From positions 1,116,001 through 1,180,000 of the forward strand of contig NZ_CP017715.1 in the NCBI RefSeq assembly GCF_001854125.1: DNA of 64,000 bases. The letters run 5' to 3'. Both the position numbers and the translations under genes were made by a program. Numbering within the stretch: position 1 is the stretch's first letter; each line of letters starts with the position of its first letter. The notes below the pieces were generated by a model. That model was not told the origin of the DNA. It did not search any database and saw nothing but the letters and a program-made list of their open reading frames with translations. Positions 17,154 through 27,460 of this stretch are shown piece after piece. Source of the DNA: Marinobacter salinus. Its GTDB lineage: Bacteria > Pseudomonadota > Gammaproteobacteria > Pseudomonadales > Oleiphilaceae.

Positions 17154-20100
17154 CTACTCCGCCGGGTCATAAGCGAGGCTGGGTGCGAGCCAGCGTTCCG
17201 CTTCGGCTTTCGAGATGCCTTTGCGTTCAGCGTAGTCCTCAACCTGATCTGCGCCAATCTTGCCGACCGCAAAGTATTTCGAATCCGGGTGAGCAAAGTA
17301 CCAGCCGGAAACCGCCGCCGTCGGAAACATGGCAAAGTGCTCTGTGAGCTCAATGCCAGTGGTGCCAGTCGCATCCAGCAGGCTGAACAGGGTGGCTTTT
17401 TCCGTGTGGTCCGGACAGGCGGGGTAGCCCGGAGCGGGCCGTATGCCACGATAACGTTCCTTGATCAGATCGTCAGTGCCAAGCTTCTCATTCGGGGCAT
17501 AGCCCCAGAACTCCTGGCGGACCCGCTCATGCATCCTCTCGGCAAAGGCCTCGGCAAGACGGTCAGCGAGCGCTTTGACCATAATCGCGTTGTAATCGTC
17601 GTGCTGATCTTTGAATTCCAGAGAGAACTCTTCGGCGCCCACACCGGTGGTGACCGCAAACCCACCCACGTAATCACAGGGGCCTGAGCCTTCGGGAGCG
17701 ACAAAGTCAGACAGCGCCATCATGGGTTTACCCGGAGCCTTTTCATCCTGCTGTCGAAGGTGATGAAGAACCGTGAGCTCCTCGGTACGCGACTCATCTT
17801 TGTAGACGACAATGTCGTCGCCCCGACGATTGGCTGGCCAGAAGCCTATAACCGCGCGTGCCGTCACCCGTTTTTCGTCAATCATACGGCGGAGGATTGT
17901 CTGGGCATCGTCGAATAGATTGCGCGCTGCTTCTCCGCGCTTGGGATCATCAAAGATAGCGGGGTATTTTCCGGAAATGTCCCAGGAAATGAAGAATGGG
18001 GTCCAGTCGATGTAATCAGCCAGTTCATTCAGGTCATACTCTTCGAACACCTTGATGCCGGTAAAGGCCGGTTTTGGCGGCTCGTAACTCTCGAACTCTA
18101 TTTCAGGCGCACGGGCCCTGGCTTCCTTGAGCGAAACGAGTTTGGTGCGGTCGCCCCGGTTTTTGCGGCGTTCGCGGATTTCGTCGTATTCGTTTCGGGC
18201 CGCCTCAACCAACGCAGGTTTTGCGGTTTTGCTCAGCAGCTGTGAGGCCACGTTCACGCACCTTGAGGCATCCGAGACATAAAGCGCAATATCATTTTTA
18301 TATTGTGGCTCGATCTTGACCGCCGTGTGCGCCTTGGATGTGGTCGCACCGCCGATCATGAGCGGGATGTTGAAATCGAGGCGCTGCATCTCTTTGGCGA
18401 CGTGAACCATCTCATCAAGAGAAGGTGTTATCAGGCCGCTGAGCCCGATGATATCGACGTTTTCCTTGATTGCTGTATCGAGGATCTTGTCGCAGGGCAC
18501 CATAACGCCCATGTCGATAACCTCGTAGTTGTTGCACTGAAGGACAACGCCAACAATGTTTTTACCGATATCGTGTACATCCCCCTTGACCGTGGCCATC
18601 AGGATTTTGCCCTTGGCCTTCTGGTCTTCGGTTTTTTCCGCTTCTATGAACGGAATCAGATGTGCGACCGCCTGCTTCATGACCCGGGCGCTCTTGACCA
18701 CTTGGGGAAGGAACATCTTGCCATCCCCGAACAGGTCACCGACTACGTTCATGCCGTCCATCAGCGGACCTTCGATGACTTCTATCGGGTGTTCTGCATT
18801 GAGCCGGCAAGCTTCCGTATCCTCCAGGATATAGCTGGTAATGCCTTTGACCAGGGCATGTTCGAGCCTTTTTTCCACCGGCCATTCGCGCCAGGCGAGG
18901 TCTTCCTCCTGGGTTTTGCCACCTTTACCTTTGAAGCGTTCGGCAATCTCCAGAAGTCGGTCCGTTGAATCATCACGACGGTTCAGAACCACGTCCTCGA
19001 CCAGTTCCTTCAGCTCCGGGTCAATTTCGTCGTAAATCACCAGTTGGCCGGGGTTTACAATACCCATGTTCATGCCGGCCTTGATGGCGTGATAAAGGAA
19101 CACGGAATGGATCGCCTCGCGTACCACATCGTTACCACGGAATGAGAAGGAAACGTTACTCACACCGCCCGAAATAGAGGCATGTGGCAGGTTTTCTTTG
19201 ATCCAGCGGGTCGCATTGATGAAGTCTACAGCGTAGTTATTGTGTTCCTCGATGCCCGTCGCAATGGCAAAGATGTTCGGATCAAAAATAATATCGGCAG
19301 GGTTGAAGCCGATGCCTGTCAGAACCTCGTATGAGCGCTTGCAAATCTGGGTCTTGCGCTCGTAGGTGTCTGCCTGGCCCTGTTCGTCGAAGGCCATGAC
19401 GACAACCGCAGCGCCGTAGCGCATGCAGTCTTTTGCCCGTTTAATAAACTCTTCTTCGCCTTCTTTCAGACTGATGGAGTTCACCACCGGTTTGCCCTGG
19501 GTACAGCGTAAACCTGCTTCGATGACTTCCCATTTCGAAGAATCAATCATGATGGGAACGCGGGAAATGTCGGGCTCGGAGGCGACCAGGTTCAGGAATG
19601 TAACCATCACCTCCTTGGACTCCAGCATGCCCTCGTCCATGTTGATGTCGATGATCTGAGCGCCGTTTTCCACTTGGTCCCGCGCGACACTCAATGCTTC
19701 TTCATACTGCTCTTCCTTGATCAGGCGAAGGAAGCGCTTGGAGCCGGTCACGTTGGTGCGTTCACCGACGTTGATAAAAAGGGTGTTCTCATCGCCGGTG
19801 AACGGCTCCAGGCCGGAAAGGCGAAGCGCTTTTTTACGCTCCGGAATCTTGCGGGGAGGGTATTTCGAAACCGCCAGGGCGATGGCTTCGATGTGATCCG
19901 GACGGGAACCACAACAGCCGCCAATAATGTTAAGGAAGCCATCTCGGGCGAAGCCTTCAATAATTTCCGCCATTTCCTCGGGTGTCTGGTCATATTCGCC
20001 AAACTCGTTTGGCAGGCCGGCGTTCGGGTGGGCGCTGACATAGGTCTCGGCCTTGGTGGCCAGCTCCTCAACATATGGGCGCAGAGCGTCTGCACCAAGG

Positions 20101-20852
20101 GCGCAGTTCAGGCCGACGGAAATCGGCTTGGCATGAGCAATGGAGTTCCAGAAAGCCTCTGTTGTCTGACCAGACAGGGTTCGCCCCGAGGCATCGGTGA
20201 TGGTTCCGGAAACCATGATCGGAAGCTCAACGCCGCTGTCTTCGAAATACTGTTGTGTGGCGTAAATGGCCGCCTTGGCATTCAGGGTGTCAAAGACAGT
20301 TTCAATCAGGATAAGGTCGCATCCGCCTTCCACCAGGCCTTCTACCGCTTCATAGTAGTTGTCGACGAGAGTCTGGAAGTCGACGTTCCGGTAACCGGGA
20401 TTGTTAACGTCCGGAGAAATAGAGGCTGTTCGGGAGGTCGGCCCGACAGCGCCCGCGACGAACCTTGGTTTGTTCGGGTTCCTGGCGGTGAAATCATCGG
20501 CAATATCTCGGGCCAGCTTGGCTGCTGCGACATTCAGCTCTTTCGCGATTGACTCCAGTCCGTAATCGGCCTGTGACAGGCGAGTGGAGTTGAATGTATT
20601 GGTTTCGATGATATCCGCGCCCGCATCCAGATAGTCCGCATGAATATTGCGGAGGAGTGCCGGTTGCGTGAGGTTGAGCAAATCATTGTTGCCCTGAACT
20701 TCGCGTTCGTAGTCCGCAAATCGATCGCCACGGAATGCCTGTTCATCCAGCTTCAGGTTCTGGATCATGGTGCCCATGCCACCATCAAGAATAACAATGC
20801 GCTCCTGCAGAGCCTTGTGGAGCTGATCCAGACGGGTGTTGCGATCGGTCAT
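17154..20852 (-). CDS. metH: Cobalamin-dependent methionine synthase
   Basis: Transfers methyl from 5-methyl-tetrahydrofolate to homocysteine via methylcobalamin. 1232 residues, full length. Domains in order: homocysteine-binding barrel (about 1-330) with zinc cysteines in [13 protein letters not shown]; pterin-binding domain (about 360-620) with [13 protein letters not shown]; cobalamin cap and Rossmann domain (about 650-880) with [11 protein letters not shown] carrying the cobalt-ligating His; reactivation domain to the end with [12 protein letters not shown] for AdoMet. No B12 riboswitch is recognisable in the 246-base leader. Confidence 0.97.
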   Translation of the reverse strand: MTDRNTRLDQLHKALQERIVILDGGMGTMIQNLKLDEQAFRGDRFADYEREVQGNNDLLNLTQPALLRNIHADYLDAGADIIETNTFNSTRLSQADYGLESIAKELNVAAAKLARDIADDFTARNPNKPRFVAGAVGPTSRTASISPDVNNPGYRNVDFQTLVDNYYEAVEGLVEGGCDLILIETVFDTLNAKAAIYATQQYFEDSGVELPIMVSGTITDASGRTLSGQTTEAFWNSIAHAKPISVGLNCALGADALRPYVEELATKAETYVSAHPNAGLPNEFGEYDQTPEEMAEIIEGFARDGFLNIIGGCCGSRPDHIEAIALAVSKYPPRKIPERKKALRLSGLEPFTGDENTLFINVGERTNVTGSKRFLRLIKEEQYEEALSVARDQVENGAQIIDINMDEGMLESKEVMVTFLNLVASEPDISRVPIMIDSSKWEVIEAGLRCTQGKPVVNSISLKEGEEEFIKRAKDCMRYGAAVVVMAFDEQGQADTYERKTQICKRSYEVLTGIGFNPADIIFDPNIFAIATGIEEHNNYAVDFINATRWIKENLPHASISGGVSNVSFSFRGNDVVREAIHSVFLYHAIKAGMNMGIVNPGQLVIYDEIDPELKELVEDVVLNRRDDSTDRLLEIAERFKGKGGKTQEEDLAWREWPVEKRLEHALVKGITSYILEDTEACRLNAEHPIEVIEGPLMDGMNVVGDLFGDGKMFLPQVVKSARVMKQAVAHLIPFIEAEKTEDQKAKGKILMATVKGDVHDIGKNIVGVVLQCNNYEVIDMGVMVPCDKILDTAIKENVDIIGLSGLITPSLDEMVHVAKEMQRLDFNIPLMIGGATTSKAHTAVKIEPQYKNDIALYVSDASRCVNVASQLLSKTAKPALVEAARNEYDEIRERRKNRGDRTKLVSLKEARARAPEIEFESYEPPKPAFTGIKVFEEYDLNELADYIDWTPFFISWDISGKYPAIFDDPKRGEAARNLFDDAQTILRRMIDEKRVTARAVIGFWPANRRGDDIVVYKDESRTEELTVLHHLRQQDEKAPGKPMMALSDFVAPEGSGPCDYVGGFAVTTGVGAEEFSLEFKDQHDDYNAIMVKALADRLAEAFAERMHERVRQEFWGYAPNEKLGTDDLIKERYRGIRPAPGYPACPDHTEKATLFSLLDATGTTGIELTEHFAMFPTAAVSGWYFAHPDSKYFAVGKIGADQVEDYAERKGISKAEAERWLAPSLAYDPAE

Positions 20853-21098
20853 ATCAATAACTTCCGGAAGTCGTTTGTAACGTCGTATTAAAGGTCAATG
20901 GCGCGGGATCATAGCAAAAATGTGCCAGCCCGTCTTAGTACCAATGACCATTATCAAGTGCGTGATTCAAGGCCATGTCGTCCGAGGGCCTGATACGTGA
21001 AAATCATTATGCTGTTAAAGCCCGACTATTTTACTTGGTCTTTCATGTTCAGGCGAACTCCCTTAAAATAACTACAAACTTTCAAACGGGTTGAAAAC

Positions 21099-21686
21099 AT
21101 GGCATTGGTTACTGTGACAGATCCCGCACGGGATTATCTTGCACAACTTATCGAAAAGCAGGACGTTGAGGGCATGGGCGTACGCATTTTCGTCACCCAG
21201 CCCGGTACAAAGAACGCCGAAACCTGTTTGGCCTATTGCCCGCCCAACGAAGTTGTTCCCACGGATGAGCAGCTGGACATGGGCAAATTCACCTTATTTC
21301 TGGACCACAATTCTGTACCTTTCCTCGAGGAAGCGTACGTGGACTACTCGAAAGACCAGATGGGTGGCCAGCTCACAATCAAGGCACCAAACGCCAAAGT
21401 TCCAAAGATTGACGATGATGCGCCGTTGCCGGATCGGGTTAACTATATTCTGGCTTCGGAGATCAACCCGAACCTCGCGGCGCACGGTGGCGAGGTATCC
21501 CTCGTTGAGATTGTGGATGAATCCGTTGCCGTTCTCCGATTCGGTGGTGGTTGTCAGGGGTGCTCGGCAGTCAGTCTCACGCTCAAGCAGGGTGTCGAGT
21601 CAACTCTGAAAGAGCGAGTGCCGGAGATCTCGGCCGTTCGTGATGTTACTGACCACACGAACACGGAAAACGCCTACTACCAGTAA
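21099..21686 (+). CDS. nfuA: Fe/S biogenesis protein NfuA
   Basis: Carrier that delivers 4Fe-4S clusters to targets. 195 residues: a degenerate A-type domain at the N-terminus (residues about 1-95) and the Nfu domain with the cluster-binding CxxC in [21 protein letters not shown] (about 150-153). Both halves are expected for NfuA. Divergent from metH, an order shared with Pseudomonas. Confidence 0.96.
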   Translation: MALVTVTDPARDYLAQLIEKQDVEGMGVRIFVTQPGTKNAETCLAYCPPNEVVPTDEQLDMGKFTLFLDHNSVPFLEEAYVDYSKDQMGGQLTIKAPNAKVPKIDDDAPLPDRVNYILASEINPNLAAHGGEVSLVEIVDESVAVLRFGGGCQGCSAVSLTLKQGVESTLKERVPEISAVRDVTDHTNTENAYYQ

Positions 21687-21924
21687 TACAGTTCCCGGTG
21701 ACGCGTCGTCTGGCTGACGGCGCGTGACTGCATCTGAACTACCTGCAATCCCGCAATCTGCCGCAGTACCTTCCGGATTATGGCTGCACGGCCAATGTCG
21801 TGAAGTTTCAACTGATCCATCATTGGTCAAATACACAAAGACAGCATGCAGGTATTATCCTGTCTGACAACCAGTGGTATTTTTACCGGCTTCAGCGGTC
21901 TTCTATCTAATCCGGGGTTTCACC

Positions 21925-23124
21925 TTGTTCGACGTAGCATTTCTGTCTGTGCCCATTATGGCGGCCGGCGTTGGATGGTTTACCAACTGGCTCGCTATCC
22001 AGATGTCCTTTTACCCCGTTCAGTTCATAGGGATTGGCATTATTGGCTGGCAGGGAGTGATACCCCGGAAAGCCGAGAAAATGGCCCATATCTGTATTGA
22101 CCGGACCTTACAGCACTTCGGCGATCTGAACGCTGTCTATCGGAAACTCGAGCCTCAGAAGATTGTCGAGCAGGTTATTTCCCAGGTAACCCCCAGGCTG
22201 GACGAGTACATTGATGAAGTAATGTATGAGATTCAGCCCGTACTCTGGGATAACCTGCCGCTCTTTGTGAAAAGCAGGATATACCAGTGGGCGAGGGACC
22301 AACTGCCATCACGCGTTGAGGAGTTGGTAGACGACTTCGGTGACGACCTTGACGACCTGGTCGATCTGAAAGCTTTGTTGAGCCGCGAGCTGGAGCATCA
22401 CCCGGATCTGATGAACCGTATTTTTAAGCAGGCCGGCGCGGTAGAGCTGAAGTCGGTTATCAATCGGGGTGCCATTGTCGGAGGAATTCTGGGTGCATTG
22501 TTGGCACCGTTATGGAGCCAGTATCCTGAGCCCTGGCTGCTTCCGGCGGGTGGCTTTATGATTGGATTTATCACTAACTGGATTGCCATTAACCTCATTT
22601 TTTCGCCCGTAAGGCCAAGACAAGTAATGTTCTGGAAGGTCCAGGGGTTGTTCCTGCGCAGGCAGCCTGAAATCAGTGATGTGTGGGCGAGGCTCGTTGC
22701 GGAAGAACTGATTACCGTTGAAAAAGTCGCCGATGCAATGGTCAATGGCCGTCACGGGGACAGGACCCGCGCCATTATCCAAAAACATTTGCGGCCTTTG
22801 CTGGATAATTCCGTTGTTATGAAGCTGACGGCGCAAGTGACCGTTGGCATGACAGGTTACACCGAACTCAAAAAGGCGATGAACCAGAAAGCGGTCCTGG
22901 CCACACGGGACGTATTCAGCGATCCCGCTTTCAACCGGGAGCGCGCGCCGGTGGTTGCCGAGGTACTTTCCGGGCAGATGAAAGCGCTCGGCCCCCGGGA
23001 ATTCCAGGATATCCTCCGGCCGGCTTTTCGGGAAGAGGAGGTCCAGTTGATGTTCGTGGGCGGCATTTTTGGTGCCATGGCCGGAGCCATTCAGTTTTTC
23101 GTGTTGGCTGGCCCGGCGTTTTGA
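21925..23124 (+). CDS. DUF445 family membrane protein
   Basis: 399 residues from the chosen TTG. The family opening is seen as an N-terminal helix followed by VGWFTNWLAIQMSFYPVQFIGI, repeated later as MIGFITNWIAINLIFSPVRPRQV, and a final membrane helix. This internal repeat is a DUF445/YheB hallmark. An in-frame GTG at 21874 would add 17 residues but has no ribosome site, while the TTG follows GGGG at seven bases; the start remains uncertain. Function unknown, envelope-located. Confidence 0.82.
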   Translation: MFDVAFLSVPIMAAGVGWFTNWLAIQMSFYPVQFIGIGIIGWQGVIPRKAEKMAHICIDRTLQHFGDLNAVYRKLEPQKIVEQVISQVTPRLDEYIDEVMYEIQPVLWDNLPLFVKSRIYQWARDQLPSRVEELVDDFGDDLDDLVDLKALLSRELEHHPDLMNRIFKQAGAVELKSVINRGAIVGGILGALLAPLWSQYPEPWLLPAGGFMIGFITNWIAINLIFSPVRPRQVMFWKVQGLFLRRQPEISDVWARLVAEELITVEKVADAMVNGRHGDRTRAIIQKHLRPLLDNSVVMKLTAQVTVGMTGYTELKKAMNQKAVLATRDVFSDPAFNRERAPVVAEVLSGQMKALGPREFQDILRPAFREEEVQLMFVGGIFGAMAGAIQFFVLAGPAF

Positions 23125-23169
23125 TTAATGATGCATGTCCGTCCCTGGGTCGGACAGAGGAGGCAATGT

Positions 23170-23532
23170 ATGCCAGCATGGGAATTAGTTGCGACACAGG
23201 TTCTGGTGACAGTGGGCACTGTCAGCTTGGTGCTCTGGAGCTTCTGGAAGTGGGTTGTTCGTCCCTATCTTGATCGCAAGGTGGCCGAGCTTGTCGCAGC
23301 TGCACAGGAAATCGAGCCAGCGGTCACGCGAGGTGTTAGAAAGGGGGTTTCTGAAACACTACGGGACCTGCCTGAAAGTGCATTGGATGGTGCTGTCAAG
23401 GAATCCACGCGCCAGGTTCGCAAATTTGGGGCGGGGCTTTTTGAAAACGGCCTTAGCAGTTTTCTGGGAAATGCCTCTGATGTTAAAAGAAAGTCTCCGG
23501 GCGTGCATGGAGGAAGTAAGCCGCCCGAATGA
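23170..23532 (+). CDS. Small single-span membrane protein, unknown
   Basis: 120 residues with a strong GAGGAGG-like ribosome site before the ATG. One N-terminal helix (about residues 5-28), then a soluble helical stretch with KVAELVAAAQEIEPAVTRGVRKGVSETLRDLPESALDGAVKEST. Not recognised. It lies 45 bases downstream of the DUF445 gene on the same strand, so the two probably work together. Convergent with tusE, with only three bases between the stops. Confidence 0.7.
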   Translation: MPAWELVATQVLVTVGTVSLVLWSFWKWVVRPYLDRKVAELVAAAQEIEPAVTRGVRKGVSETLRDLPESALDGAVKESTRQVRKFGAGLFENGLSSFLGNASDVKRKSPGVHGGSKPPE

Positions 23533-23535
23533 TGG

Positions 23536-23862
23536 TCAGAGGCAGTTTGTTGGCCGAGGGAGCCCGGCGATCCGGCACGCAGTTTTGGCCGGCGTACCCG
23601 GAAAGAGCTGCATCAGATAGATGCTATTGCCTTTTTCTTCGCCCATAGCCTCTTTGACTGCTTTGACAAAAAGCCGGTTCGAAGGCGGAGATATTTCATG
23701 TTTTACGTAAAAATCTCTCAGCAATCCGATGATTTCCCAATGTTGTTCGCTTAGCGCCAGGTTATCTTCCGCGGCGATCCGTTCTGCTATAGACGGGCTC
23801 CACGCCCAGGCGTCCTCCAGGAAGCCCTCGCTATTTCGTTCGGGATGTTCGATTTCGGTCAT
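23536..23862 (-). CDS. tusE: TusE/DsrC-like sulfur carrier
   Basis: 108 residues. Accepts sulfur from TusBCD and hands it to MnmA for 2-thiolation of wobble uridine in tRNA. The family core DFYVKHEISPPSNRLFVKAV and the C-terminal arm with the conserved penultimate cysteine (AGLPRPTNCL) are present; the second cysteine (TACRIAG) sits ten residues earlier, as in DsrC. Last gene of the tusDCBE order, starting 3 bases after tusB ends. Confidence 0.9.
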   Translation of the reverse strand: MTEIEHPERNSEGFLEDAWAWSPSIAERIAAEDNLALSEQHWEIIGLLRDFYVKHEISPPSNRLFVKAVKEAMGEEKGNSIYLMQLFPGTPAKTACRIAGLPRPTNCL

Positions 23863-23865
23863 AAC

Positions 23866-24147
23866 TTACCAACTGATTACCTGTTGTGCCTGCAATGTAA
23901 GAGCCACCATCTCCTCATAGCCAATCAGGGAAACCGCTGTCTGGCCTTGGTCCATTCCCCGGGCGGATACATCCGCGCCAAGCGCATACACCTGGTCGGT
24001 CTTCATTATATCGCTGACCGTAAGTGCAAGCGTCCCGTTTTCGGTTAACAGCAAGGCATCATCAGCGCCCAGCATGCTCTGGCACACCTCAAAGCGTGGG
24101 TGACCTGGGGGCTTATTGAGGATGTGCAGTGTATGGAACGTTTTCAT
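23866..24147 (-). CDS. tusB: TusB/DsrH-like sulfurtransferase subunit
   Basis: 93 residues, small DsrH-fold protein of the TusBCD hexamer. Visible pattern MKTFHTLHILNKPPGHPRFEVCQSML...DALLLTENGTLAL, with the cysteine in the N-terminal third. It lies between tusC and tusE in conserved order. Assigned partly from context, since the family is short and divergent. Confidence 0.82.
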   Translation of the reverse strand: MKTFHTLHILNKPPGHPRFEVCQSMLGADDALLLTENGTLALTVSDIMKTDQVYALGADVSARGMDQGQTAVSLIGYEEMVALTLQAQQVISW

Positions 24148-24183
24148 AGCCTGGAATCCGTATGTCTGCCACTCGAATGATCG

Positions 24184-24534
24184 TTAGCCGGAAAAAGCAG
24201 CCGCCGCATAGTTAGCCAGAAGATCCGCATTGACCGTTGCCAGGGCAACGCCTTGAGGCAAATCCCCGGCATTGAGGCCATAGCGCACGCATGACGCACG
24301 ATCCGCCAGAATGGCCTCAATGCCAAACACCGGCGCTGCCGAAAGGTTTTTTTCAACCGACTTTTGCTGAATGGCCGACGCATCCTGCCCCTGGCGCAGC
24401 CAGTTAACGCCAGCACCTGTAAAGAGGAGCGTGATGGGCTGGTCAAAGGCTGCCATTGAAAATGCCATGTCGAGCGCTTCACGGCCCGCCCAGGTGCCAT
24501 AGGGAGCCTGATCAACGATTAGCAGCATAGTCAT
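24184..24534 (-). CDS. tusC: TusC/DsrF-like sulfurtransferase subunit
   Basis: 116 residues, DsrE/DsrF fold: MTMLLIVDQAPYGTWAGREALDMAFSMAAFDQPITLLFTGAGV is the typical opening strand-helix with the 'P-Y-G/S' loop. Structural member of the TusBCD relay. Stops 36 bases before tusB and starts one base after tusD. Confidence 0.87.
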   Translation of the reverse strand: MTMLLIVDQAPYGTWAGREALDMAFSMAAFDQPITLLFTGAGVNWLRQGQDASAIQQKSVEKNLSAAPVFGIEAILADRASCVRYGLNAGDLPQGVALATVNADLLANYAAAAFSG

Positions 24535-24535
24535 A

Positions 24536-24952
24536 TCAGTTGCCTGCGTGAAAATAGAGTGTTCTTGAGGATTTGATATTGCCCTCTACCCATTCGCCGA
24601 GTCCGGCCAGAACGAACGGAGGCAGGAGATTGGCGGCGGCGAGTTCATAACGCTGTTTTTCGCTCTCGTCGACTAACCCACGGCGTAATGCGGACGCAAT
24701 ACAGGCGATACCAGGCACTGCATGCTCCTCAAGGAACCCGCTCCAGGCTCTTGGCCAATGGGTCTCATCTGAAGGAGGTGCGACCAGTGCGGAGGCCAGG
24801 TAAACACCATCGCCATAAAGAAATACCCGGTCAATTCTGTGGCCTTGTTCAAGCGCAGCCTTGGCAAACGCCAGGGCGGTCTGAGGGGCCTGGGAAGAGT
24901 AAGGAGCGCCAGTAATAACAAGGGTAAACGATTCTGCTTTCAAGTCGGTCAT
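24536..24952 (-). CDS. tusD: TusD/DsrE-like sulfurtransferase subunit
   Basis: 138 residues. Takes persulfide sulfur from TusA and passes it to TusE. The DsrE fold opens with FTLVITGAPYSSQAPQTALAFAKAALEQGHRIDRVFLYGDGVYLAS; the active cysteine is in HAVPGIACIASALRRGLVDE. First of the tusDCBE set, separated from the upstream BI-1 gene by a terminator. Confidence 0.9.
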   Translation of the reverse strand: MTDLKAESFTLVITGAPYSSQAPQTALAFAKAALEQGHRIDRVFLYGDGVYLASALVAPPSDETHWPRAWSGFLEEHAVPGIACIASALRRGLVDESEKQRYELAAANLLPPFVLAGLGEWVEGNIKSSRTLYFHAGN

Positions 24953-24996
24953 GGCGTTCTGTCTTGCAGGAAAGGTTTTCAGTTTACAGAAAGCAA

Positions 24997-25020
24997 AAGC
25001 CCCGGCAAGAGCCGGGGCTT
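24997..25020 (-). terminator. Rho-independent terminator of the BI-1 gene
   Basis: AAGCCCCGGC and GCCGGGGCTT form a ten-base stem with a four-base loop. On the minus strand it is followed by TTTTGCTTTC. It lies just past the BI-1 stop and before tusD. Confidence 0.85.
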
Positions 25021-25044
25021 ATTGGAGCCAATGTTACCTGACAA

Positions 25045-25764
25045 TCAATCGTTACCGCTGAACGCGGAAATCAGGTGGAGCAGGGCGAGGAACAGGTTGT
25101 AGATGTTCAGGTACAGACCCGTAGTTGCCATGATGTAGTTTTGCTCACCGCCATTAATGATGCGACTTGTGTCGTACAGGATAAAACCTGACATCAGGAA
25201 TACGATGGCAGCACTGATGGCCAGGCTGAACGCAGTGATTTCCACACCGAACATGCTGGCGACCATAGCTCCGACAGCAGCTATGAGCACAACAACGAGA
25301 CCCGCGACCAGCATGCCGCGCATAAAGCTGAAGTCTTTCTTGGTGGTCAGCACGTAGCCGGACAGGGCAAAGAAAACCAGCGCGGTTCCCCCGAGTGCCT
25401 GCATGACAATCTGACTGCCATTAGAAAATTGCAGATAATAGTTCAATGTGGGCCCGAGAGATAACCCGAGAAGGCCGGTAAACGCGAACACCACACCAAT
25501 GCCGGCACTGCTGTTGGCTGTCCGCGGCAACACGAACCAGACCAGTCCCAGTGCGCCAAGGCTGCAAATCAGGCTGGCACCACGGCCAAGGCCAATGGAC
25601 ATAGACACTGCAGCCATGACTGTGCTGAAGAGCAGGGTCATTGCCAGCAGTGTGTAGGTGTTTTTAAGAACCTTGGAAGCTTCCGGGCTGATTGCGGCCG
25701 TTGCGGAGCCGCGGGCAATCATGTTTCCCCGGTTTTGCTGGTAACTATACTCTCGCTTTTCCAT
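25045..25764 (-). CDS. Bax inhibitor-1/YccA family membrane protein
   Basis: 239 residues, seven predicted membrane helices from about residue 34. The short hydrophilic N-terminus and C-terminal motif LYLNIYNLFLALLHLISAFSGND fit the bacterial BI-1 family. E. coli YccA modulates FtsH; some relatives form calcium-leak channels. Sits upstream of tusDCBE and beside tRNA-Ser, as in Pseudomonas. Own terminator, so a separate unit. Confidence 0.9.
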   Translation of the reverse strand: MEKREYSYQQNRGNMIARGSATAAISPEASKVLKNTYTLLAMTLLFSTVMAAVSMSIGLGRGASLICSLGALGLVWFVLPRTANSSAGIGVVFAFTGLLGLSLGPTLNYYLQFSNGSQIVMQALGGTALVFFALSGYVLTTKKDFSFMRGMLVAGLVVVLIAAVGAMVASMFGVEITAFSLAISAAIVFLMSGFILYDTSRIINGGEQNYIMATTGLYLNIYNLFLALLHLISAFSGND

Positions 25765-25953
25765 CTTTCTCTCCGTTGGGTTCCTGCTTTAATCGCGGAA
25801 CAGCCTCGAACTGTAAATTAAACAGATTAAGGAATCTACGTCTGATGATAGTGCCACTTTCCGCAGTTTCAACCATTTACGACCAGAACCTGCTCTTTGG
25901 ATTCCATTAAATAGAGTTAATGTTTAAAAAAGGGGCGGGTTTTATGCAGAGCG

Positions 25954-25981
25954 TTGACAGCACAAGCAATTCCGGTATCAT
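25954..25981 (+). promoter_or_regulatory. Sigma-70-type promoter for tRNA-Ser
   Basis: TTGACA at 25954-25959 and TATCAT at 25976-25981 with a 16-base spacer, ending 35 bases before the tRNA. Consensus match is good and the only gene it can serve is the tRNA. Confidence 0.65.
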
Positions 25982-26016
25982 GCACACCGCTGTCGCAATG
26001 GCAGCAATGGAAAAAC

Positions 26017-26107
26017 GGTGGGCTGGCAGAGTGGCTGAATGCAGCGGTCTTGAAAACCGCCGAAGGTTAGTAGCCTTCCCGGGGTTCGAATCCCTGGCCC
26101 ACCGCCA
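26017..26107 (+). tRNA. tRNA-Ser (anticodon TGA)
   Basis: Acceptor arms GGTGGGC (26017-26023) and GCCCACC (26097-26103) pair perfectly, with discriminator G and an encoded CCA at 26105-26107. The anticodon arm GCGGT-CTTGAAA-ACCGC gives anticodon TGA (26051-26053), reading UCA/UCG codons. A long variable arm and T-loop GGTTCGAATCC are present, as for class II tRNAs. No second copy of its 3' end is seen, so no sign of an integrated element. Confidence 0.97.
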
Positions 26108-26311
26108 TTTTTCCATAAACTCACTATCCTATGTCTCCCTCTGAAAGCTTACCTGCGCTGGTGTTTTGGGCCTGCCAGGTTTCATGTTCATTGGTTTCTG
26201 CACTAGACTCTGTGATGTCCTGCGCTCGCAATTTCGGCTCTGTGTTGGTATGTGCCCATTTCGGCATAATCCACGCTGTCGAGATTAGCAGGCTGAAACA
26301 TATTGTCTCGG

Positions 26312-27451
26312 ATGACAGCTATGCCAGCGACCGTATTGATCTATTACGACTTCCGTATGCTCGGTCACAATCCACACGGCTGGGATCCTGAGCGTCCCGA
26401 ATGGACTGACGCTGTCAAGGCGATGATTAAGCTGCAGTATCCCAATGCAAATCTGGACACCTATAGCCACCCCGAACGTCCGGAGCGCCTGACAGCGATC
26501 GTTGATCGGCTGCTGCTCGAGCCCATCGAGGGCGTGCGCTGGATGCTGCCGGCCCCAGCCGGCACCGCTCAGCTCGAACGGGCACATGATGCAGCCTATG
26601 TGGCCCATATTGAGTCGCTGGATGGTCAATCCGGTTGGCTGTCTCAAGACACGACCGCAGTATCACCGGGAAGCGTGATAGCGGCCCGCCTGGCGGCCGG
26701 CTCCGGAATCAGCGCGATCGAAGCAATCGCCGCCGGTGAAGCCGAGCGAGCGTTCTGTATTGTGCGTCCGCCCGGGCACCACGCTCCCGCAGATCGTGCC
26801 CGTGGCTTTTGCCTTTATAACAACCTGGCGGTCGCAGCGGCGCATGCTCGCAAAGCCCTCGGCTATGAACGAGTCATGATCTGGGACCTGGACATGCATC
26901 ACGGCAACGGCACCCAGGCCATTTTCTATGACGATCCTGGCGTGCTGGTGGTCGATAGCCACTGCGCGGCACCGTTCTACCCGGGCAGCGGCCTGTTGGA
27001 TGAAACCGGAGCTGGACCGGGCCTTGGTTACCATCTCAACGTCCCACTGCCCATGGGTTTTGGCAACGCCGCGCTACTGAAGGTGTTCGAACAGGTGGTG
27101 AGGCCGGCAGCATGTGCATTCCGGCCCGATATTCTGCTGGTATCCACTGGTTTCGATTGCCATTACCTCGACATGGTTTGCAACATGAATGAAACCGGGT
27201 ATGCCGCCGTCACCCAGCGCATGAGCAACCTGGCCGACGAACTTTGTGAGGGGCGCCTGGTACTGATGCTGGAAGGCGGCTACAGCGCCAAGGCTTTGGC
27301 TGACAGCGCCTACGCTGTCAGCGAGGCGCTGGCGGGAAAACCGGTGAATACATTCAATGTCCTGGCAGACGACCCCGGTTGCGCGGCCGCGTCCGATGCA
27401 GCGGCGTTCCATGCCAGCTCTATCGCCGCGCTAAAGAACCAGACGCACTGA
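26312..27451 (+). CDS. Histone-deacetylase-family amidohydrolase
   Basis: 379 residues, zinc amidohydrolase of the HDAC/acetylpolyamine-deacetylase family. Motifs in order: HPERPERL near residue 50; active-site histidine pair in RPPGHHA; zinc Asp and His in WDLDMHHGNGTQ; third zinc Asp in STGFDCHY; LMLEGGYS near the end. Likely removes acetyl groups from polyamines or other small amides rather than histones. An upstream TTG (26303) and an ATG at 26321 are alternative starts. Convergent with an ATP-grasp gene nine bases away. Confidence 0.88.
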   Translation: MTAMPATVLIYYDFRMLGHNPHGWDPERPEWTDAVKAMIKLQYPNANLDTYSHPERPERLTAIVDRLLLEPIEGVRWMLPAPAGTAQLERAHDAAYVAHIESLDGQSGWLSQDTTAVSPGSVIAARLAAGSGISAIEAIAAGEAERAFCIVRPPGHHAPADRARGFCLYNNLAVAAAHARKALGYERVMIWDLDMHHGNGTQAIFYDDPGVLVVDSHCAAPFYPGSGLLDETGAGPGLGYHLNVPLPMGFGNAALLKVFEQVVRPAACAFRPDILLVSTGFDCHYLDMVCNMNETGYAAVTQRMSNLADELCEGRLVLMLEGGYSAKALADSAYAVSEALAGKPVNTFNVLADDPGCAAASDAAAFHASSIAALKNQTH

Positions 27452-27460
27452 ACAGCGCCT

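Noticed and set aside
20853-21098. Cobalamin riboswitch upstream of metH
   Set aside because: The 246-base leader lacks a B12-box-like core; MetH is often not riboswitch-controlled.
25900-26300. Phage or island attachment site at tRNA-Ser
   Set aside because: No repeat of the tRNA 3' end and no integrase gene were seen in the window.
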